From: Kamptonema formosum PCC 10802
GTDB lineage: Bacteria; Cyanobacteriota; Cyanobacteriia; Cyanobacteriales; Oscillatoriaceae
DNA: 64,000 nt
Reading direction: 5' to 3'
Assembly (NCBI RefSeq): GCF_000332335.1
Contig: NZ_KB235948.1
Coordinates: forward strand, 1,741,644 to 1,805,643
Shown: positions 48,763 through 58,320 of the stretch, in pieces
Position numbering within the stretch: the first letter of the stretch is position 1
How the letters are laid out: each line of letters opens with the position of its first letter
The notes under the pieces: generated by a model
What the model was told of the DNA's origin: nothing
The model's database searches: none
Seen by the model: the letters and a program-made list of their open reading frames with translations, nothing else
Translations under genes and position numbers: made by a program

Positions 48763-49051
48763 AGTGGTTGCTCCTTTGCGCTCTTTACAAAATTTTACAT
48801 CATTTTCATAAATCTGGGAAGTGGTGCGAAACATTGCGCTGCCGGCGGTGCCTGGGGTAAAGTAGGGTGCGTGCCGCTCCGCCGGTTGAGCAAGTCCGCC
48901 ACCAGACCAGCAAAGGTGCCGGCAAGCAGCCCCGACTGGATTGGCCCCAGGCCCTGACAGTGTTAATATCTGTTAAACAGCTACCTCTGGGTAGGGCCAC
49001 GAACTCTGCCCCGACTCACTCAGGGACAGCATCACGCTTAGGACTCAACGG
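48763..49051. other. Divergent gap between the HHL1-like and ParA genes
   Basis: About 290 bp holding promoters for both divergent genes. Nothing else recognised. Confidence 0.5.
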
Positions 49052-49984
49052 ATGGGATATATAATCGCAACTACCAACATGAAAGGCGGGGTCGGCAAAA
49101 CCACCCTCACCGTCAACCTGGCCACCTGTCTGGCCAAAATTCACGGCAAGCGGGTCCTGGTCGTGGATCTCGACACTCAAATCAGCGCCACGCTCTCCAT
49201 GATGTCGCCGGCGGACTTTGCCAAACTGCGGCGAGACAGACGCACCTTAAAGCAGCTAGTTCACGCAACCATCAAATCGGATGGCAGGAGGTTAAATGAT
49301 ATAATTATAGACACGGTTTATGGCTTCGTTTGCAATATCAAAGGTCTGGACTTGTGGCCCGGAGATATAGAGCTGTATGATGAATTTATCGTCTCGGAAG
49401 TCTTGCACGAACAAGCGCTCTATAACAGCGATCGCAGCTTTCAAGAAGTTTGGAACCGGTTTGAAAAGCTTTTAATCAAAACCATGTTACAGCCGGTGAG
49501 GAGTTCCTATGACTTCATCTTGCTCGATTGCGCTCCCGGCTACAATCTCCTCACCCGCAGCAGCCTCCTAGCTTGCGATTTCTACCTGCTGCCGGCCAAA
49601 CCCGAACCCCTGTCCCTGCTGGGAGTTCAGCTGCTAGAAAGGCGGATTTCCCAACTCAGAGACACTCACGAATACGAGACTCCCGTGAAGCTAGACATGC
49701 TCGGCATTATCTTCACCATGTCCACCAGTCTGCTCGGCGGCAGATATTACAAACAAGTCATGCAGCGAGTGCGAGAGGATTACAGCGAAAACAAAATCTT
49801 CAGCACCCACATCCCCACTGATATCAATGTCTCCAAAGCAGTTGACCGCTTCATGCCGGTGGTGCTCACAGATCCCAAATCAGCCGGTGCCCAAGCATTC
49901 GCCGCCTTGACCCAAGAGTTTTTACAAAAAATAGAGCAGGCGACAGACCAGGAGCGAAAAAATACCAAATTCCGCTTCGCCTAG
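49052..49984 (+). CDS. ParA-family ATPase, stand-alone
   Basis: 310 aa. Deviant Walker A NMKGGVGKTTLTVN (10-23), switch RVLVVDLDTQISATLSMM, Walker B YDFILLDCAPGYNLLTRSSLLACDFYLLPAKPEPLSLLG. It has an insert relative to minimal ParA (about 50-120). ATG at 49052. No ParB follows on its strand. It differs enough from the ParA part of the fusion that it is not a recent copy. Chromosomal orphan ParAs in cyanobacteria position cargo such as carboxysomes or plasmids; the cargo here is unknown. Confidence 0.93.
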   Translation: MGYIIATTNMKGGVGKTTLTVNLATCLAKIHGKRVLVVDLDTQISATLSMMSPADFAKLRRDRRTLKQLVHATIKSDGRRLNDIIIDTVYGFVCNIKGLDLWPGDIELYDEFIVSEVLHEQALYNSDRSFQEVWNRFEKLLIKTMLQPVRSSYDFILLDCAPGYNLLTRSSLLACDFYLLPAKPEPLSLLGVQLLERRISQLRDTHEYETPVKLDMLGIIFTMSTSLLGGRYYKQVMQRVREDYSENKIFSTHIPTDINVSKAVDRFMPVVLTDPKSAGAQAFAALTQEFLQKIEQATDQERKNTKFRFA

Positions 49985-50041
49985 CTCCATTAATATAGCA
50001 ATAGACAGCTCAGTAATGGACACGCTCGATACGAAGTATAG

Positions 50042-50104
50042 GCGTAGGGCAGGCGCTCCCTCCGTGCCCTCAAGGTCTCGCTTGACAGGCGAGACGCCTG
50101 TCCT
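50042..50104. repeat. GGGCAGGCG (degraded) and GACAGGCG palindromes
   Basis: A degraded copy at 50046-50070 and a full copy GACAGGCGAGACGCCTGTC at 50084-50102, between the convergent ParA and RNase D-like genes. Confidence 0.8.
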
Positions 50105-50142
50105 ACGTCCGTGCCCAATTGCCGGCTGCTATAACTCTCGTA

Positions 50143-51072
50143 TCACTCTTCGCTCCCCTCATCTCCCTCATCCCTGTGCTTCTTGGCATGCAAGCGCCAG
50201 TTAACAACCCTCTCTTTCACTGAAGGCAGCTCACCGGCAAACGATCCGAGCTGGCTGCGCATCTGTTTCGTCAGCGCCACCGTAAAATCGAAATCCAGCC
50301 CCCACTTGAACACCACTTTGGCCAGCTCCGAAAAAGGCACCTTAACACTCACCCGCTCCTCACCGCAGAGCTTCCAGTGTTCCGTCTCCGACACCCCCTG
50401 AACCAGCATCGCTTCTTTCAGGCGCTTTTCCAAATAGCTCACCTCTGAATTGAGCAGCTTCAGCTGGTGCCTGAGCTCCCAGTATCGCTGAGAAACCGCC
50501 GCAATATCCTCCGTCGCCGGCTCCCAAACGGACTCCCGGGCCAAATCCAGCAGCAGCCGGTGGGCGTGAGCCAAATAAACCGGGTCCATCGTAGCGTAAT
50601 ACAGCTGGTTCTCACTGAGCGGGCGCTGGCCCCAGTCGCTTTGCTGCTCAGATTTTTCCACCTCTGGCAAGTGGCACAGCTGCACCGCCAGAGTTTTCAG
50701 CTTCAGATTGCGCACCGGCAGGAGGTACGCCGGCAGCTTCCTGGCCATTTCCCAAGTGCAGGTAACATTCTGCGCCCGGTCCTCCCCCAGGAACCGCAAA
50801 TCGTAGGCAGCATTGTGAAACACCTTCTCAATCTCGGCGCTGACCATAATCCGCTCAATGAACGCCGCCGCCAGTTGTGGCCTGTCCAGCACGTCCAGCA
50901 CCCAAACCCGCTCGCCGGTGCGGTCCGCAGGGTCATCCAGCAGCTGAATCAGCGACAGTCTGGGAGTCTCACTCAGATAGTCCGCGATTTCTGTATCCAC
51001 CCAGAGCGTGCGCGCCTTGGCACACTCACCGATCGCCGCTGCGATCTCCGACGCCTCTGTCAGGTACGGCAT
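50143..51072 (-). CDS. RNase D-like 3'-5' exonuclease
   Basis: 309 aa. DEDDy exonuclease: RTLWVDTEIADY (motif I, D-x-E), FHNAAYDLRFLGED (motif II, with D) and NQLYYATMDPVYLAHAHRLL (motif III, Y-x3-D). The C-terminal third (AAVSQRYWELRHQLKLLNSEVSYLEKRLKEAM and onward) has no HRDC domain and is specific to cyanobacterial members. Likely trims RNA 3' ends, but tRNA or other targets are unknown. ATG at 51072. Confidence 0.9.
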   Translation of the reverse strand: MPYLTEASEIAAAIGECAKARTLWVDTEIADYLSETPRLSLIQLLDDPADRTGERVWVLDVLDRPQLAAAFIERIMVSAEIEKVFHNAAYDLRFLGEDRAQNVTCTWEMARKLPAYLLPVRNLKLKTLAVQLCHLPEVEKSEQQSDWGQRPLSENQLYYATMDPVYLAHAHRLLLDLARESVWEPATEDIAAVSQRYWELRHQLKLLNSEVSYLEKRLKEAMLVQGVSETEHWKLCGEERVSVKVPFSELAKVVFKWGLDFDFTVALTKQMRSQLGSFAGELPSVKERVVNWRLHAKKHRDEGDEGSEE

Positions 51073-51359
51073 GGGCTAAACCCCCCTCTCCCGCTAAAAC
51101 GGACTCGTTTCAACTCCGCGACCTTCCAGTATATCTTTTTGAGCTCGAACTGTCAACAGGGAATCTTTCATTTCCCTGTGTGAGCTGCGTCACTGCTCCC
51201 CCTCCACAGAGTCACAAATTCCAGAGCGCCGGCGTCACCCGAAAATCCCCAAAACATCACGGGGAGCCAAAACGAGCGTCACCGATCAATCTTTTGCCTT
51301 CCCCGACACTAGAGATATAAACCTAGTGCATTCACCAACAGAGTGAACTGAGAGGCGTT
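51073..51359. other. Divergent gap upstream of the small protein gene
   Basis: About 290 bp; no repeat or RNA recognised. It should contain promoters for the RNase D-like gene (leftward) and the small protein (rightward). Confidence 0.5.
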
Positions 51360-51596
51360 ATGATGGTACTGATTCGTGAAGTTGTCGAGCAAGCTCTGAG
51401 AACTGGCTACCTCACCGTAGAAGCCGAAGAGGAGCTGCGCCAGCTCCTAGCCCAAAAATACGACTTAGAAGACCTCAACGCCTTTATGCTCTTGCAGCAC
51501 GCAGCGATGTCCGGTCGTGTCAAGCAACAGTCCAGGGAGCTGTTCCGCCGACAGAGAGAGGCACAGGAGACTGCCGGTGCGGAGTGGCAGAACTAA
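51360..51596 (+). CDS. Small conserved cyanobacterial protein
   Basis: 78 aa. A helical protein (MVLIREVVEQALRTGYLTVEAEEELRQLLAQKYDLEDLNAFMLLQHAAMSG) with a charged C terminus. Similar short proteins occur in many cyanobacteria. The start is the ATG at 51360 or the next codon (ATGATG); GAGAGG stands just upstream. Function unknown. Confidence 0.75.
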   Translation: MMVLIREVVEQALRTGYLTVEAEEELRQLLAQKYDLEDLNAFMLLQHAAMSGRVKQQSRELFRRQREAQETAGAEWQN

Positions 51597-51801
51597 GGTG
51601 CCTTCCGCCGGCGCTCACCCCCCACAGAACTAGGGTGCCTTCCGCCGGCCCTCGCCTCCCTTATGTGAGGCAAAAAGCGGAGCGGCGCAGTGCCCGCTCC
51701 GCCGGCGGCCTCCCGCCTCACCCAAATGAGGCCGCCTCGGCTGCCCAGTGCCCGCCCCCTCCCGCCACACACAAGTGAGAGAGCGCAGCGGGCGCAGCAA
51801 C

Positions 51802-54711
51802 TCAGAACTGACCGGCTAGCGCTGGGACGCAGCGCTCGCACAGCAAAGGATGCTCCTCAGATTTGCCCACCTCCGCCGAATAATTCCAGCACCGGTCGCA
51901 CTTCTGGCCATCCGCCCTCACCACACCGGCACCCAGCGCCTCAGACAGGAAAACAAACTGCAACCCTTCCAAAGGTGCCGGTTCCTGCAGCAATTCCACC
52001 TGAGAAGTCAGGAAAAGATAGCGCAGCTCATCGACATTATTTGATGCCGGGATTAGGGGATTTGGGGATTGCGGGTTGAGCGAATGCAGCTTTTGCCGGA
52101 GTTCGGCATCCGCCACATACAGCTGCACCTTAGCCTCCAGAGAGGAGCCAATCGCCTTTTCCGCGCGAGATCGCTCCAGCACCTTATTCACCTCACCGCG
52201 AAGAAGCCGCAGCTGCTGCCAGAATACAGCCAGTTCTGGGTTTTTCCACCCCTCTTCCAAACGCACCCAGCCGGCTTCAAACACAGACTGGTACGGTGTC
52301 GGGTAGGGGAGGTACTGCCAAATATCCTCTGCCATGTGGCACAGCACCGGCGCAATCGCCCGAGCCAGATTTTCCAGCGCCACCGCCAAAACCGTCTGAC
52401 AGCTGCGCCGGCGGAAACTGTCCGCCGCACTGATATAGAGCCGGTCTTTGGCAATATCCAGATAGAAATTAGACAAATCAACCACGCAGAAATTCTGCAC
52501 CGTTTGGAAAAAGCGGGAGAACTGGAAAGTCTCAAACGCTTCCGTCACTTCCCCAAACACCTCTGTCATCCGGTGCAGCAGGTAGCGGTCGAGTGCCGGC
52601 AGTTTCTCGTAGGGAACCGCATCCTTCGCCGGGTCGAAGTCGTGCAAGTTGCCCAGCAAAAAGCGAGCCGTGTTGCGGATTTTGCCCCGGATGTCGCCCA
52701 GCTGCTTGAGCATGTTCTTGCCAATCGGAACATCCGAGGAATAATCTACCGAAGACACCCACAGGCGCAGCAAGTCCGCACCGTATGCCGGCTCCTCTTT
52801 TTGATTTTTGCCGCCTTCGATGACAATTTTGGGGTCCACCACATTGCCCAGAGATTTGCTCATTTTGCGCCCTTGCTCGTCGAGGGCAAACCCGTGAGTC
52901 AGCACGGTTTTGTAAGGGGCGCAGCCGTTGGTGGCCACACTGGTGAGCAAGCTGGACTGGAACCAGCCCCGGTGCTGGTCAGATCCTTCCAAATACATAT
53001 CGGCGGGATAGCGCAATTCTGGGCGCTGCGCCGCGACTGCAGCCCAAGAGGAGCCGGAGTCAAACCAGACATCCATCGTGTCGGTGCCTTTGCGGTAGGT
53101 TTTGCCGGTGTTGCGATAGGCTTCTGGCAAGAGGTCTTCAACCGGCAGCTCCCACCAGGCATCGGAACCTTTTTCGGCGACAATGGCTTGGACGTAGGCG
53201 ATGGTTTCTTCGTTGAGAAGGGGTTCGCCAGTTGATTCCTCATAGAATACTGGGATGGGGACGCCCCAGCTGCGCTGGCGGGAGATGCACCAGTCGGAGC
53301 GGTCCGCCACCATTGCGGTGATGCGGTTTTCGCCTTGGGCGGGAATCCATTTCACTTCTGCGATGGCTTTGAGGGCGGCTTCGCGGAAGCCTTCCACGGA
53401 GGCGAACCACTGCTCTGTGGCGCGGAAGATGGTGGGTTTTTTGGTGCGCCAGTCGTAGGGGTATTTGTGAACGTAGGGCTCTTCTTTGAGGAGGGAGCCG
53501 GCACCGGCGAGCGCCTCAACGACGGCGGCGTTGCCGTCACCGAGGACGTTCAAACCGGCAAACTGGCCAGATTCCGAGGTGAAGTTGCCGTTCTCATCCA
53601 CCGGCGCGAATACCGGCAGCCCGTAGCGCAGCCCTACTTGGTAGTCTTCCAAACCGTGCCCGGGTGCGGTGTGCACCAAGCCGGTGCCCGAATCTGTGGT
53701 GATGTAATCGCCGCCGACGACAATCTCGCTCACTCGGTCATACAGCGGGTGTTTGTAGGTTGAGTGTTCAAGCGCTGCTCCTTTGACTGTGGAGAGGACG
53801 GTGAGGCTTGTATTAAGGGTGGCGGCGAGCCGGTCAGCCAAATCAGCCGCCACAATCAGGTATTTTTGACCGGCAAGTTCCGAACCCGCTTCCACCACAG
53901 CATAGGTTAGGTCGGGGTTGACGCTCACCGCCAGGTTCGCCGGAATTGTCCAGGGTGTGGTTGTCCAGATCGCCACTTTCAGTTCCGGCAAATAAGTTTG
54001 CCATTCTGCGGGAAGTGTGGATGCCAGACTCACCATCTCAAAAGCGGCGTAGAGGCTGCGGGAGGTGTGAGTGGGGCGACCTTGGGAATCTTCGGGATAT
54101 TCCAGTTCGGCTTCGGCGAGGGCGGTTTTGGAGCTGGGGCTCCAGTGCACCGGCTTGCGCCCCCGGTAGATGTAGCCTTTGAGCACCATCTTGCCAAAAA
54201 CGCCAATTTGTGCTGCTTCGTATTCGGGAGTCAGGGTGAGGTAGGGGTGCGCCCAGTCGCCCCAGACGCCGTAGCGCTGGAAGTCTTGTTTTTGTTGAGC
54301 GACGGTTTTGAGGGCGAAGTCGCGGGCTCTGTGGCGCAGTGTCAGGGGCGTGAGCTCTCTGCGCTCCTCTGGCTTCATGTCTTGCAGGACTTTGAGTTCG
54401 ATGGGCAAGCCGTGACAGTCCCAACCGGCAACGTAGCGTACTTTGCGCCCTTGGAGGAGCTGGTAGCGGTTGATGATGTCTTTGAGGATTTTGTTGAGGG
54501 CGTGACCGATGTGGAGGTTGCCGTTGGCGTAGGGCGGGCCGTCGTGCAAAATAAACAAATCACCCGGATTTTCCTGTGAGAGTCGCTCGTAAATCTTGTG
54601 TTCCGCCCAAAATTGTTGCAGTTCCGGTTCGCGTTTGAGGGCGTTGGCCCGCATGTCAAAGTCGGTCTTGGGCAGGTTTACGGTGTCTTTGTAACTCTTT
54701 GCTTCTGTCAC
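51802..54711 (-). CDS. ileS: Isoleucyl-tRNA synthetase
   Basis: 969 aa, GTG start at 54711. Class I synthetase with the ATP-binding HIGH motif in PYANGNLHIGHALNKI and KMSKS in GRKMSKSLGNVV. Between them lies the CP1 editing domain (TTDSGTGLVHTAPGHGLEDYQVG). The C terminus has the zinc-binding cysteines (CDRCWNYSAEVG and LLCERC) typical of bacterial IleRS. Length is normal. No T-box-like leader is visible upstream, where instead the 21-bp repeat array lies. Confidence 0.98.
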   Translation of the reverse strand: MTEAKSYKDTVNLPKTDFDMRANALKREPELQQFWAEHKIYERLSQENPGDLFILHDGPPYANGNLHIGHALNKILKDIINRYQLLQGRKVRYVAGWDCHGLPIELKVLQDMKPEERRELTPLTLRHRARDFALKTVAQQKQDFQRYGVWGDWAHPYLTLTPEYEAAQIGVFGKMVLKGYIYRGRKPVHWSPSSKTALAEAELEYPEDSQGRPTHTSRSLYAAFEMVSLASTLPAEWQTYLPELKVAIWTTTPWTIPANLAVSVNPDLTYAVVEAGSELAGQKYLIVAADLADRLAATLNTSLTVLSTVKGAALEHSTYKHPLYDRVSEIVVGGDYITTDSGTGLVHTAPGHGLEDYQVGLRYGLPVFAPVDENGNFTSESGQFAGLNVLGDGNAAVVEALAGAGSLLKEEPYVHKYPYDWRTKKPTIFRATEQWFASVEGFREAALKAIAEVKWIPAQGENRITAMVADRSDWCISRQRSWGVPIPVFYEESTGEPLLNEETIAYVQAIVAEKGSDAWWELPVEDLLPEAYRNTGKTYRKGTDTMDVWFDSGSSWAAVAAQRPELRYPADMYLEGSDQHRGWFQSSLLTSVATNGCAPYKTVLTHGFALDEQGRKMSKSLGNVVDPKIVIEGGKNQKEEPAYGADLLRLWVSSVDYSSDVPIGKNMLKQLGDIRGKIRNTARFLLGNLHDFDPAKDAVPYEKLPALDRYLLHRMTEVFGEVTEAFETFQFSRFFQTVQNFCVVDLSNFYLDIAKDRLYISAADSFRRRSCQTVLAVALENLARAIAPVLCHMAEDIWQYLPYPTPYQSVFEAGWVRLEEGWKNPELAVFWQQLRLLRGEVNKVLERSRAEKAIGSSLEAKVQLYVADAELRQKLHSLNPQSPNPLIPASNNVDELRYLFLTSQVELLQEPAPLEGLQFVFLSEALGAGVVRADGQKCDRCWNYSAEVGKSEEHPLLCERCVPALAGQF

Positions 54712-54852
54712 AGTTGTAACGCCGGTAGGGGATGAGAGTTCTGCTGGATCTATATTATAAAAGCTGCGGGGAGCACCGGCTGCTGGGGGGGCCGGGTGCC
54801 GGTGGGGGTTTGGTGAGCCACCCCCCTTCCGGTTACGCCAAGAGAAGAGCGC
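54712..54852. other. ileS upstream region
   Basis: Short G/C-rich segment between the ileS start and the 21-bp array. It presumably contains the ileS promoter; TATATTATAA near 54752-54762 is a candidate -10 region. Confidence 0.4.
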
Positions 54853-55083
54853 GTTCGAGCTCAGAGCTCCATCGTTCGAGCTCGGAGGTCCACCGTTCGA
54901 GCTCGGAGGTCCACCGTTCGAGCTCTGAGGTCCATCGTTCGAGCTCGGAGGTCCACCGTTCGAACTCGGAGGTCCACCGTTCGAGCTCGGAGGTCCATCG
55001 TTCGAGCTCTGAGCTGCATCGTTCGAGCTCTGAGGTCCATCGTTCGAGCTCTGAGGTCCATCGTTCGAGCTCGGAGGTCCATT
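54853..55083. repeat. 21-bp tandem repeat, 11 copies
   Basis: Units of GTTCGAGCTCNGAGGTCCANC begin at 54853 and repeat every 21 bp to 55063. Variation is limited to a few positions. Both strands stay open: the plus strand would encode SSSEVHR units and the minus strand SELERWT heptads. There is no ribosome binding site or conserved flanking protein, so it is treated as a minisatellite. Confidence 0.92.
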
Positions 55084-55361
55084 TCCCTCGTTCCGGGGCT
55101 ACCTTATGGGAGACGCAGAGCGGGAGGCGCTGACTTGAAAAGGTTTGTAGTTGGGCTTTAGCCCACACCGGCTGGCCAGAAGGAACTCGGCAATCAGGCT
55201 AATATGAAAGATAGGGTTATCGCTGTTAAGCCTGAATCGGGGCCAGAAAATGGGTTCTTCTGTAGGAATGCTCAGGTTATCTGCTTACCCTGTACAGGAA
55301 ACCCGGTTTCTTGTGACTCATGGGGCGAGAAACCGGCTTTCTTTTGTAGGAATGCTCTCTT

Positions 55362-55569
55362 TGGGCTAAAGCCCAACTACGAACGGTGGGGCTCAAGCCC
55401 AACTACGAACGGTGGGGCTCAAGCCCAACTACGAACTTTGGGGCTAAAGCCCAACTACGAACTTTGGGGCTAAAGCCCAACTACAAACGGTGGGGCTAAA
55501 GCCCTACTACGAACGGTGGGGCTAAAGCCCTACTACGAACGGTGGGGCTAAAGCCCTACTGCAAACGAC
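55362..55569. repeat. 26-bp tandem repeat with a hairpin in each unit, 8 copies
   Basis: Units of GGGGCTAAAGCCCAACTACGAACGGT repeat with an exact 26-bp period eight times. Each holds GGGCTNAAGCCC, a short hairpin. The array ends 16 bp before the start of the AAA-like gene, so the mRNA leader would contain a series of small hairpins. Related singletons (GGGCTTTAGCCC) occur at 55155-55166. Confidence 0.93.
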
Positions 55570-55584
55570 CAGGTGAAGCATCCC

Positions 55585-57558
55585 ATGAACACAGAAGAAA
55601 ACTCAATCTATCACATTGGCGGCTCTCTCCCCGCTGACGCCCCGACTTATGTAAAGCGACCGGCTGATGGCGAACTGTATGAGGCGATAATGGCTGGGGA
55701 ATTTTGCTATGTGCTCAATTCGCGGCAGATGGGCAAATCCTCGCTCAGGGTGCGCACGATGCAGCGGCTGAAAGCTGAAGGGGTTGCCTGCGCGGCGCTC
55801 GATTTAACGGCAATTGGCAGCCTGGACTTGACTTTAGAGCAGTGGTATGCCGGCATGCTCCGAACTCTGGTCAGGAGTCTGGAACTAGCGGACAAGGTTA
55901 ATGTGCGGAATTGGTGGAAAGAGCGGGAATTTCTCTCGCCGGTGCAGCGGATGGATGAGTTTATCGAGTCGGTGCTGCTGGCAGAGATATCTGCTAAAAT
56001 TGTAATATTTATAGATGAGATAGACAGCATTCTCAGTTTGAAGTTTGACACGGATGATTTCTTTGCCCTGATAAGAGCCGGTTACAACAAACGCGCGGAC
56101 AAGCCAGAATACAGCCGGCTGAGCTTTGTGCTGCTGGGGGTGTGCACTCCCTCGGATTTGATTGAGGACAAGAACCGGACGCCGTTTAATATTGGCAGGG
56201 CGATTGCGATGACCGGCTTTCAACTGCCGGCGGCTCTCCCCCTGGCTAAAGGACTGTCAGGGGCGGTAGAGAATCCAGAGCCGGTGTTGGGTGAGATATT
56301 GGCGTGGACAGGGGGGCAGCCGTTTCTCACGCAGAAGGTGTGTAAATTGGTTGGTGTGAACCGCCAAGACGCAGAGAGCGCCAAGAAAGAGGGTGAGGCG
56401 TCTTGGGTTGGAAAGTTAATACAAGTGCGGGTGATTGAAAATTGGGAGGCGCAGGATGAGCCGGAGCATTTAAAGACGATTCGGCTGAGGATTCTCAGAA
56501 GTGAGGGACGGGCAAGCCGGCTGTTGGGATTGTACCAGGAAATTTTGCGCTCAGGGGGAGTTGCGGCGGATGACTCACCGGAACAAATGGAGTTGCGGCT
56601 GTCGGGGTTAGTGGTGAGGCAGCTTGGGAGGCTGGAAGTGGCTAACCGCATTTACGGGGAGGTGTTTAATGCCGGTTGGGTGGAGAAAGAATTAGGCAAT
56701 CTCCGCCCTTATGCGGAGGTGTTCCGAGCTTGGCTTGCTGCTGGCAGACAGGATGAATCCAGGCTGTTGCGGGGACAGGCGCTGCGCTCCGCGCTCGCCT
56801 GGGCGGCGAGTAAAAGTTTGAGCAATGAAGACTATCAGTTTTTGACAGTGAGCCAGCAAGTGGATTTGGCGGCGGAGCAACAAGCCAGAGAGATCGAAAA
56901 GCTGGAAGCGGAGATTGCTCTGGAGGCGGAAAAAAAGGCAAGGGTAGACGCCGAGCTGGATCGGGAGAAAAAAGTCCGCCAAGTCGCTCAGGGAAGAAAT
57001 AGAATTGCGGCGGTTTTGCTGCCTTTGGTGGCAGCGGTGAGCGGTTTGGCAGTGTTTCAGTGGGGAGAAGCCGAAAAGTTTCAAAAAGCCAAAGCGCTAG
57101 ATCCGAACCGGGAACTCAATCCCGAAGCTGACGCACGGCAATTTGCCGCGAAATCTTTGATTTTCAAGGGACGAAGCCTTGTGCGGGAGGGAAAAGTCAG
57201 GGAAGCTATAGCAGCATACGCCCAAGCGCAGAAGCTGGCTCCAGCGCTGGAAATTTCAGCTGGTTTTTGGAATTCCCTCTGTCGGTACGGCAGCCTGCAC
57301 CGGCATGCCACAGACGTGATGTTTGCCTGTGAGAAGGCGGTGGCGCTTGCGCCTGAGAATGGAAGTTATCGGGACAGTCGCGGTGTTGCTAGGGCGATAG
57401 CCGGCAATAAAAAAGGAGCAATTGAGGACTTTCAGGCATTTATCAAGTGGACTGACAGTGCTGATGATAAATCGCAACGGCAGCGCTGGATTGATGCCCT
57501 CCGCGCGAATAAGAATCCTTTCACAGATGAAGAGATTTCGAGGCTGTTGAAGAAGTAA
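55585..57558 (+). CDS. AAA-like ATPase with membrane helix and TPR-like tail
   Basis: 657 aa. I use the ATG at 55585 ([32 protein letters not shown]), the typical start of cyanobacterial 'AAA-like domain' proteins; a GTG lies four codons upstream. The P-loop is reduced ([11 protein letters not shown]), Walker B is [11 protein letters not shown]. The ATPase domain (about 1-330) is followed by a coiled coil ([24 protein letters not shown]), one membrane helix ([21 protein letters not shown], about 470-490) and two TPR-like units ([29 protein letters not shown]). Such proteins resemble STAND sensors; ligand and output are unknown. Confidence 0.85.
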   Translation: MNTEENSIYHIGGSLPADAPTYVKRPADGELYEAIMAGEFCYVLNSRQMGKSSLRVRTMQRLKAEGVACAALDLTAIGSLDLTLEQWYAGMLRTLVRSLELADKVNVRNWWKEREFLSPVQRMDEFIESVLLAEISAKIVIFIDEIDSILSLKFDTDDFFALIRAGYNKRADKPEYSRLSFVLLGVCTPSDLIEDKNRTPFNIGRAIAMTGFQLPAALPLAKGLSGAVENPEPVLGEILAWTGGQPFLTQKVCKLVGVNRQDAESAKKEGEASWVGKLIQVRVIENWEAQDEPEHLKTIRLRILRSEGRASRLLGLYQEILRSGGVAADDSPEQMELRLSGLVVRQLGRLEVANRIYGEVFNAGWVEKELGNLRPYAEVFRAWLAAGRQDESRLLRGQALRSALAWAASKSLSNEDYQFLTVSQQVDLAAEQQAREIEKLEAEIALEAEKKARVDAELDREKKVRQVAQGRNRIAAVLLPLVAAVSGLAVFQWGEAEKFQKAKALDPNRELNPEADARQFAAKSLIFKGRSLVREGKVREAIAAYAQAQKLAPALEISAGFWNSLCRYGSLHRHATDVMFACEKAVALAPENGSYRDSRGVARAIAGNKKGAIEDFQAFIKWTDSADDKSQRQRWIDALRANKNPFTDEEISRLLKK

Positions 57559-57744
57559 TATTCCACCTTCCAGCCTCAGGCTGGGAACGCCACTCGGTCA
57601 GCTCTGCCTCCTTTTGCTCGCGCCCAACGCGAAATTCAGAAACCCGCGCTTTTCTCGCGCTCGCCGGCGCGGGTTTACAAATATATTTTGCGCTCGCCGC
57701 AAATCCCTTTGGCGAGCCCGCCCCTACAGGGTGCCGGTGCGGAC
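57559..57744. repeat. CAGCCTCAGGCTG hairpin and GCGCGGGTTT hairpin
   Basis: TTCCAGCCTCAGGCTGGGAACG at 57567-57589 is a copy of the CGTTCCCAGCC family just after the AAA-like gene. AAACCCGCGC...GCGCGGGTTT at about 57641-57676 is a further inverted repeat. The rest has no gene. Confidence 0.7.
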
Positions 57745-58029
57745 TTTTGAACTTCTTGAAACCCGCGTAGGCGGGTTTCGTCTGTATAGCTGCGGTTTCC
57801 AACCGCCAAGCCCCCCCAACTTTAAGCGATAAATCCCCGGCGAATGGAATAGCCTCTTTCCCATCGCCAGGAAACAAGCCAAAGTCAGATGCTCCCAGCG
57901 GAATATCGCTTAATAGCTTCCTGGAGAGGGAGGCAATGCCCCAGGACCATCCGAGTCAAGAGTTGCCGGCATGTAACATGACTCCAGAGAGTAGTGCTAT
58001 ACTGGTAATAGCGCGAAGCAGGAGAAGTT

Positions 58030-58317
58030 ATGACAGCACCGGCCCATTCCCAAGAAACCACAATCGAGCTGAAAATCAGCGAAGAACATAAGGAAACCTT
58101 AGAAAAAGCTGCCGCGATGACGGGACTCAGCCTTAACGACTATGTGGTTCACCAAGCCCTGACTGCAGCTATGGATCACATAGCGTCCTATGGTAAAATG
58201 GTTCTGTCCGATCGCGACAGAGAAATCTTCATGGCAGCCCTGGAGAACCCATCAGAACTCAATCCGAGACTGAAAGCAGCTATCAAAAGCTACAGGGATG
58301 AATGCGGACAGGCGTGA
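58030..58317 (+). CDS. TacA (DUF1778) antitoxin
   Basis: 95 aa. Ribbon-helix-helix-like N terminus (TIELKISEEHKETLEKAAAMTGLSLNDYVVHQALTAAMD) and a C-terminal neutralising segment (LSDRDREIFMAALENPSELNPRLKAAIKSY). This is the usual TacA layout. ATG at 58030 with AGGAG at 58020-58024, and a TATACT hexamer at 57998-58003 as a candidate -10. RHH antitoxins normally repress their own promoter. The toxin follows after 3 bp. Confidence 0.92.
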   Translation: MTAPAHSQETTIELKISEEHKETLEKAAAMTGLSLNDYVVHQALTAAMDHIASYGKMVLSDRDREIFMAALENPSELNPRLKAAIKSYRDECGQA

Positions 58318-58320
58318 GTG

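Noticed and set aside
54732-55168. Open frames on both strands across the 21-bp repeat array
   Set aside because: A 21-bp period keeps any stop-free frame open, so their length carries no weight; no conserved flanks or start signals.
55362-55569. 26-bp array as a CRISPR
   Set aside because: Units are head to tail with no unique spacers.
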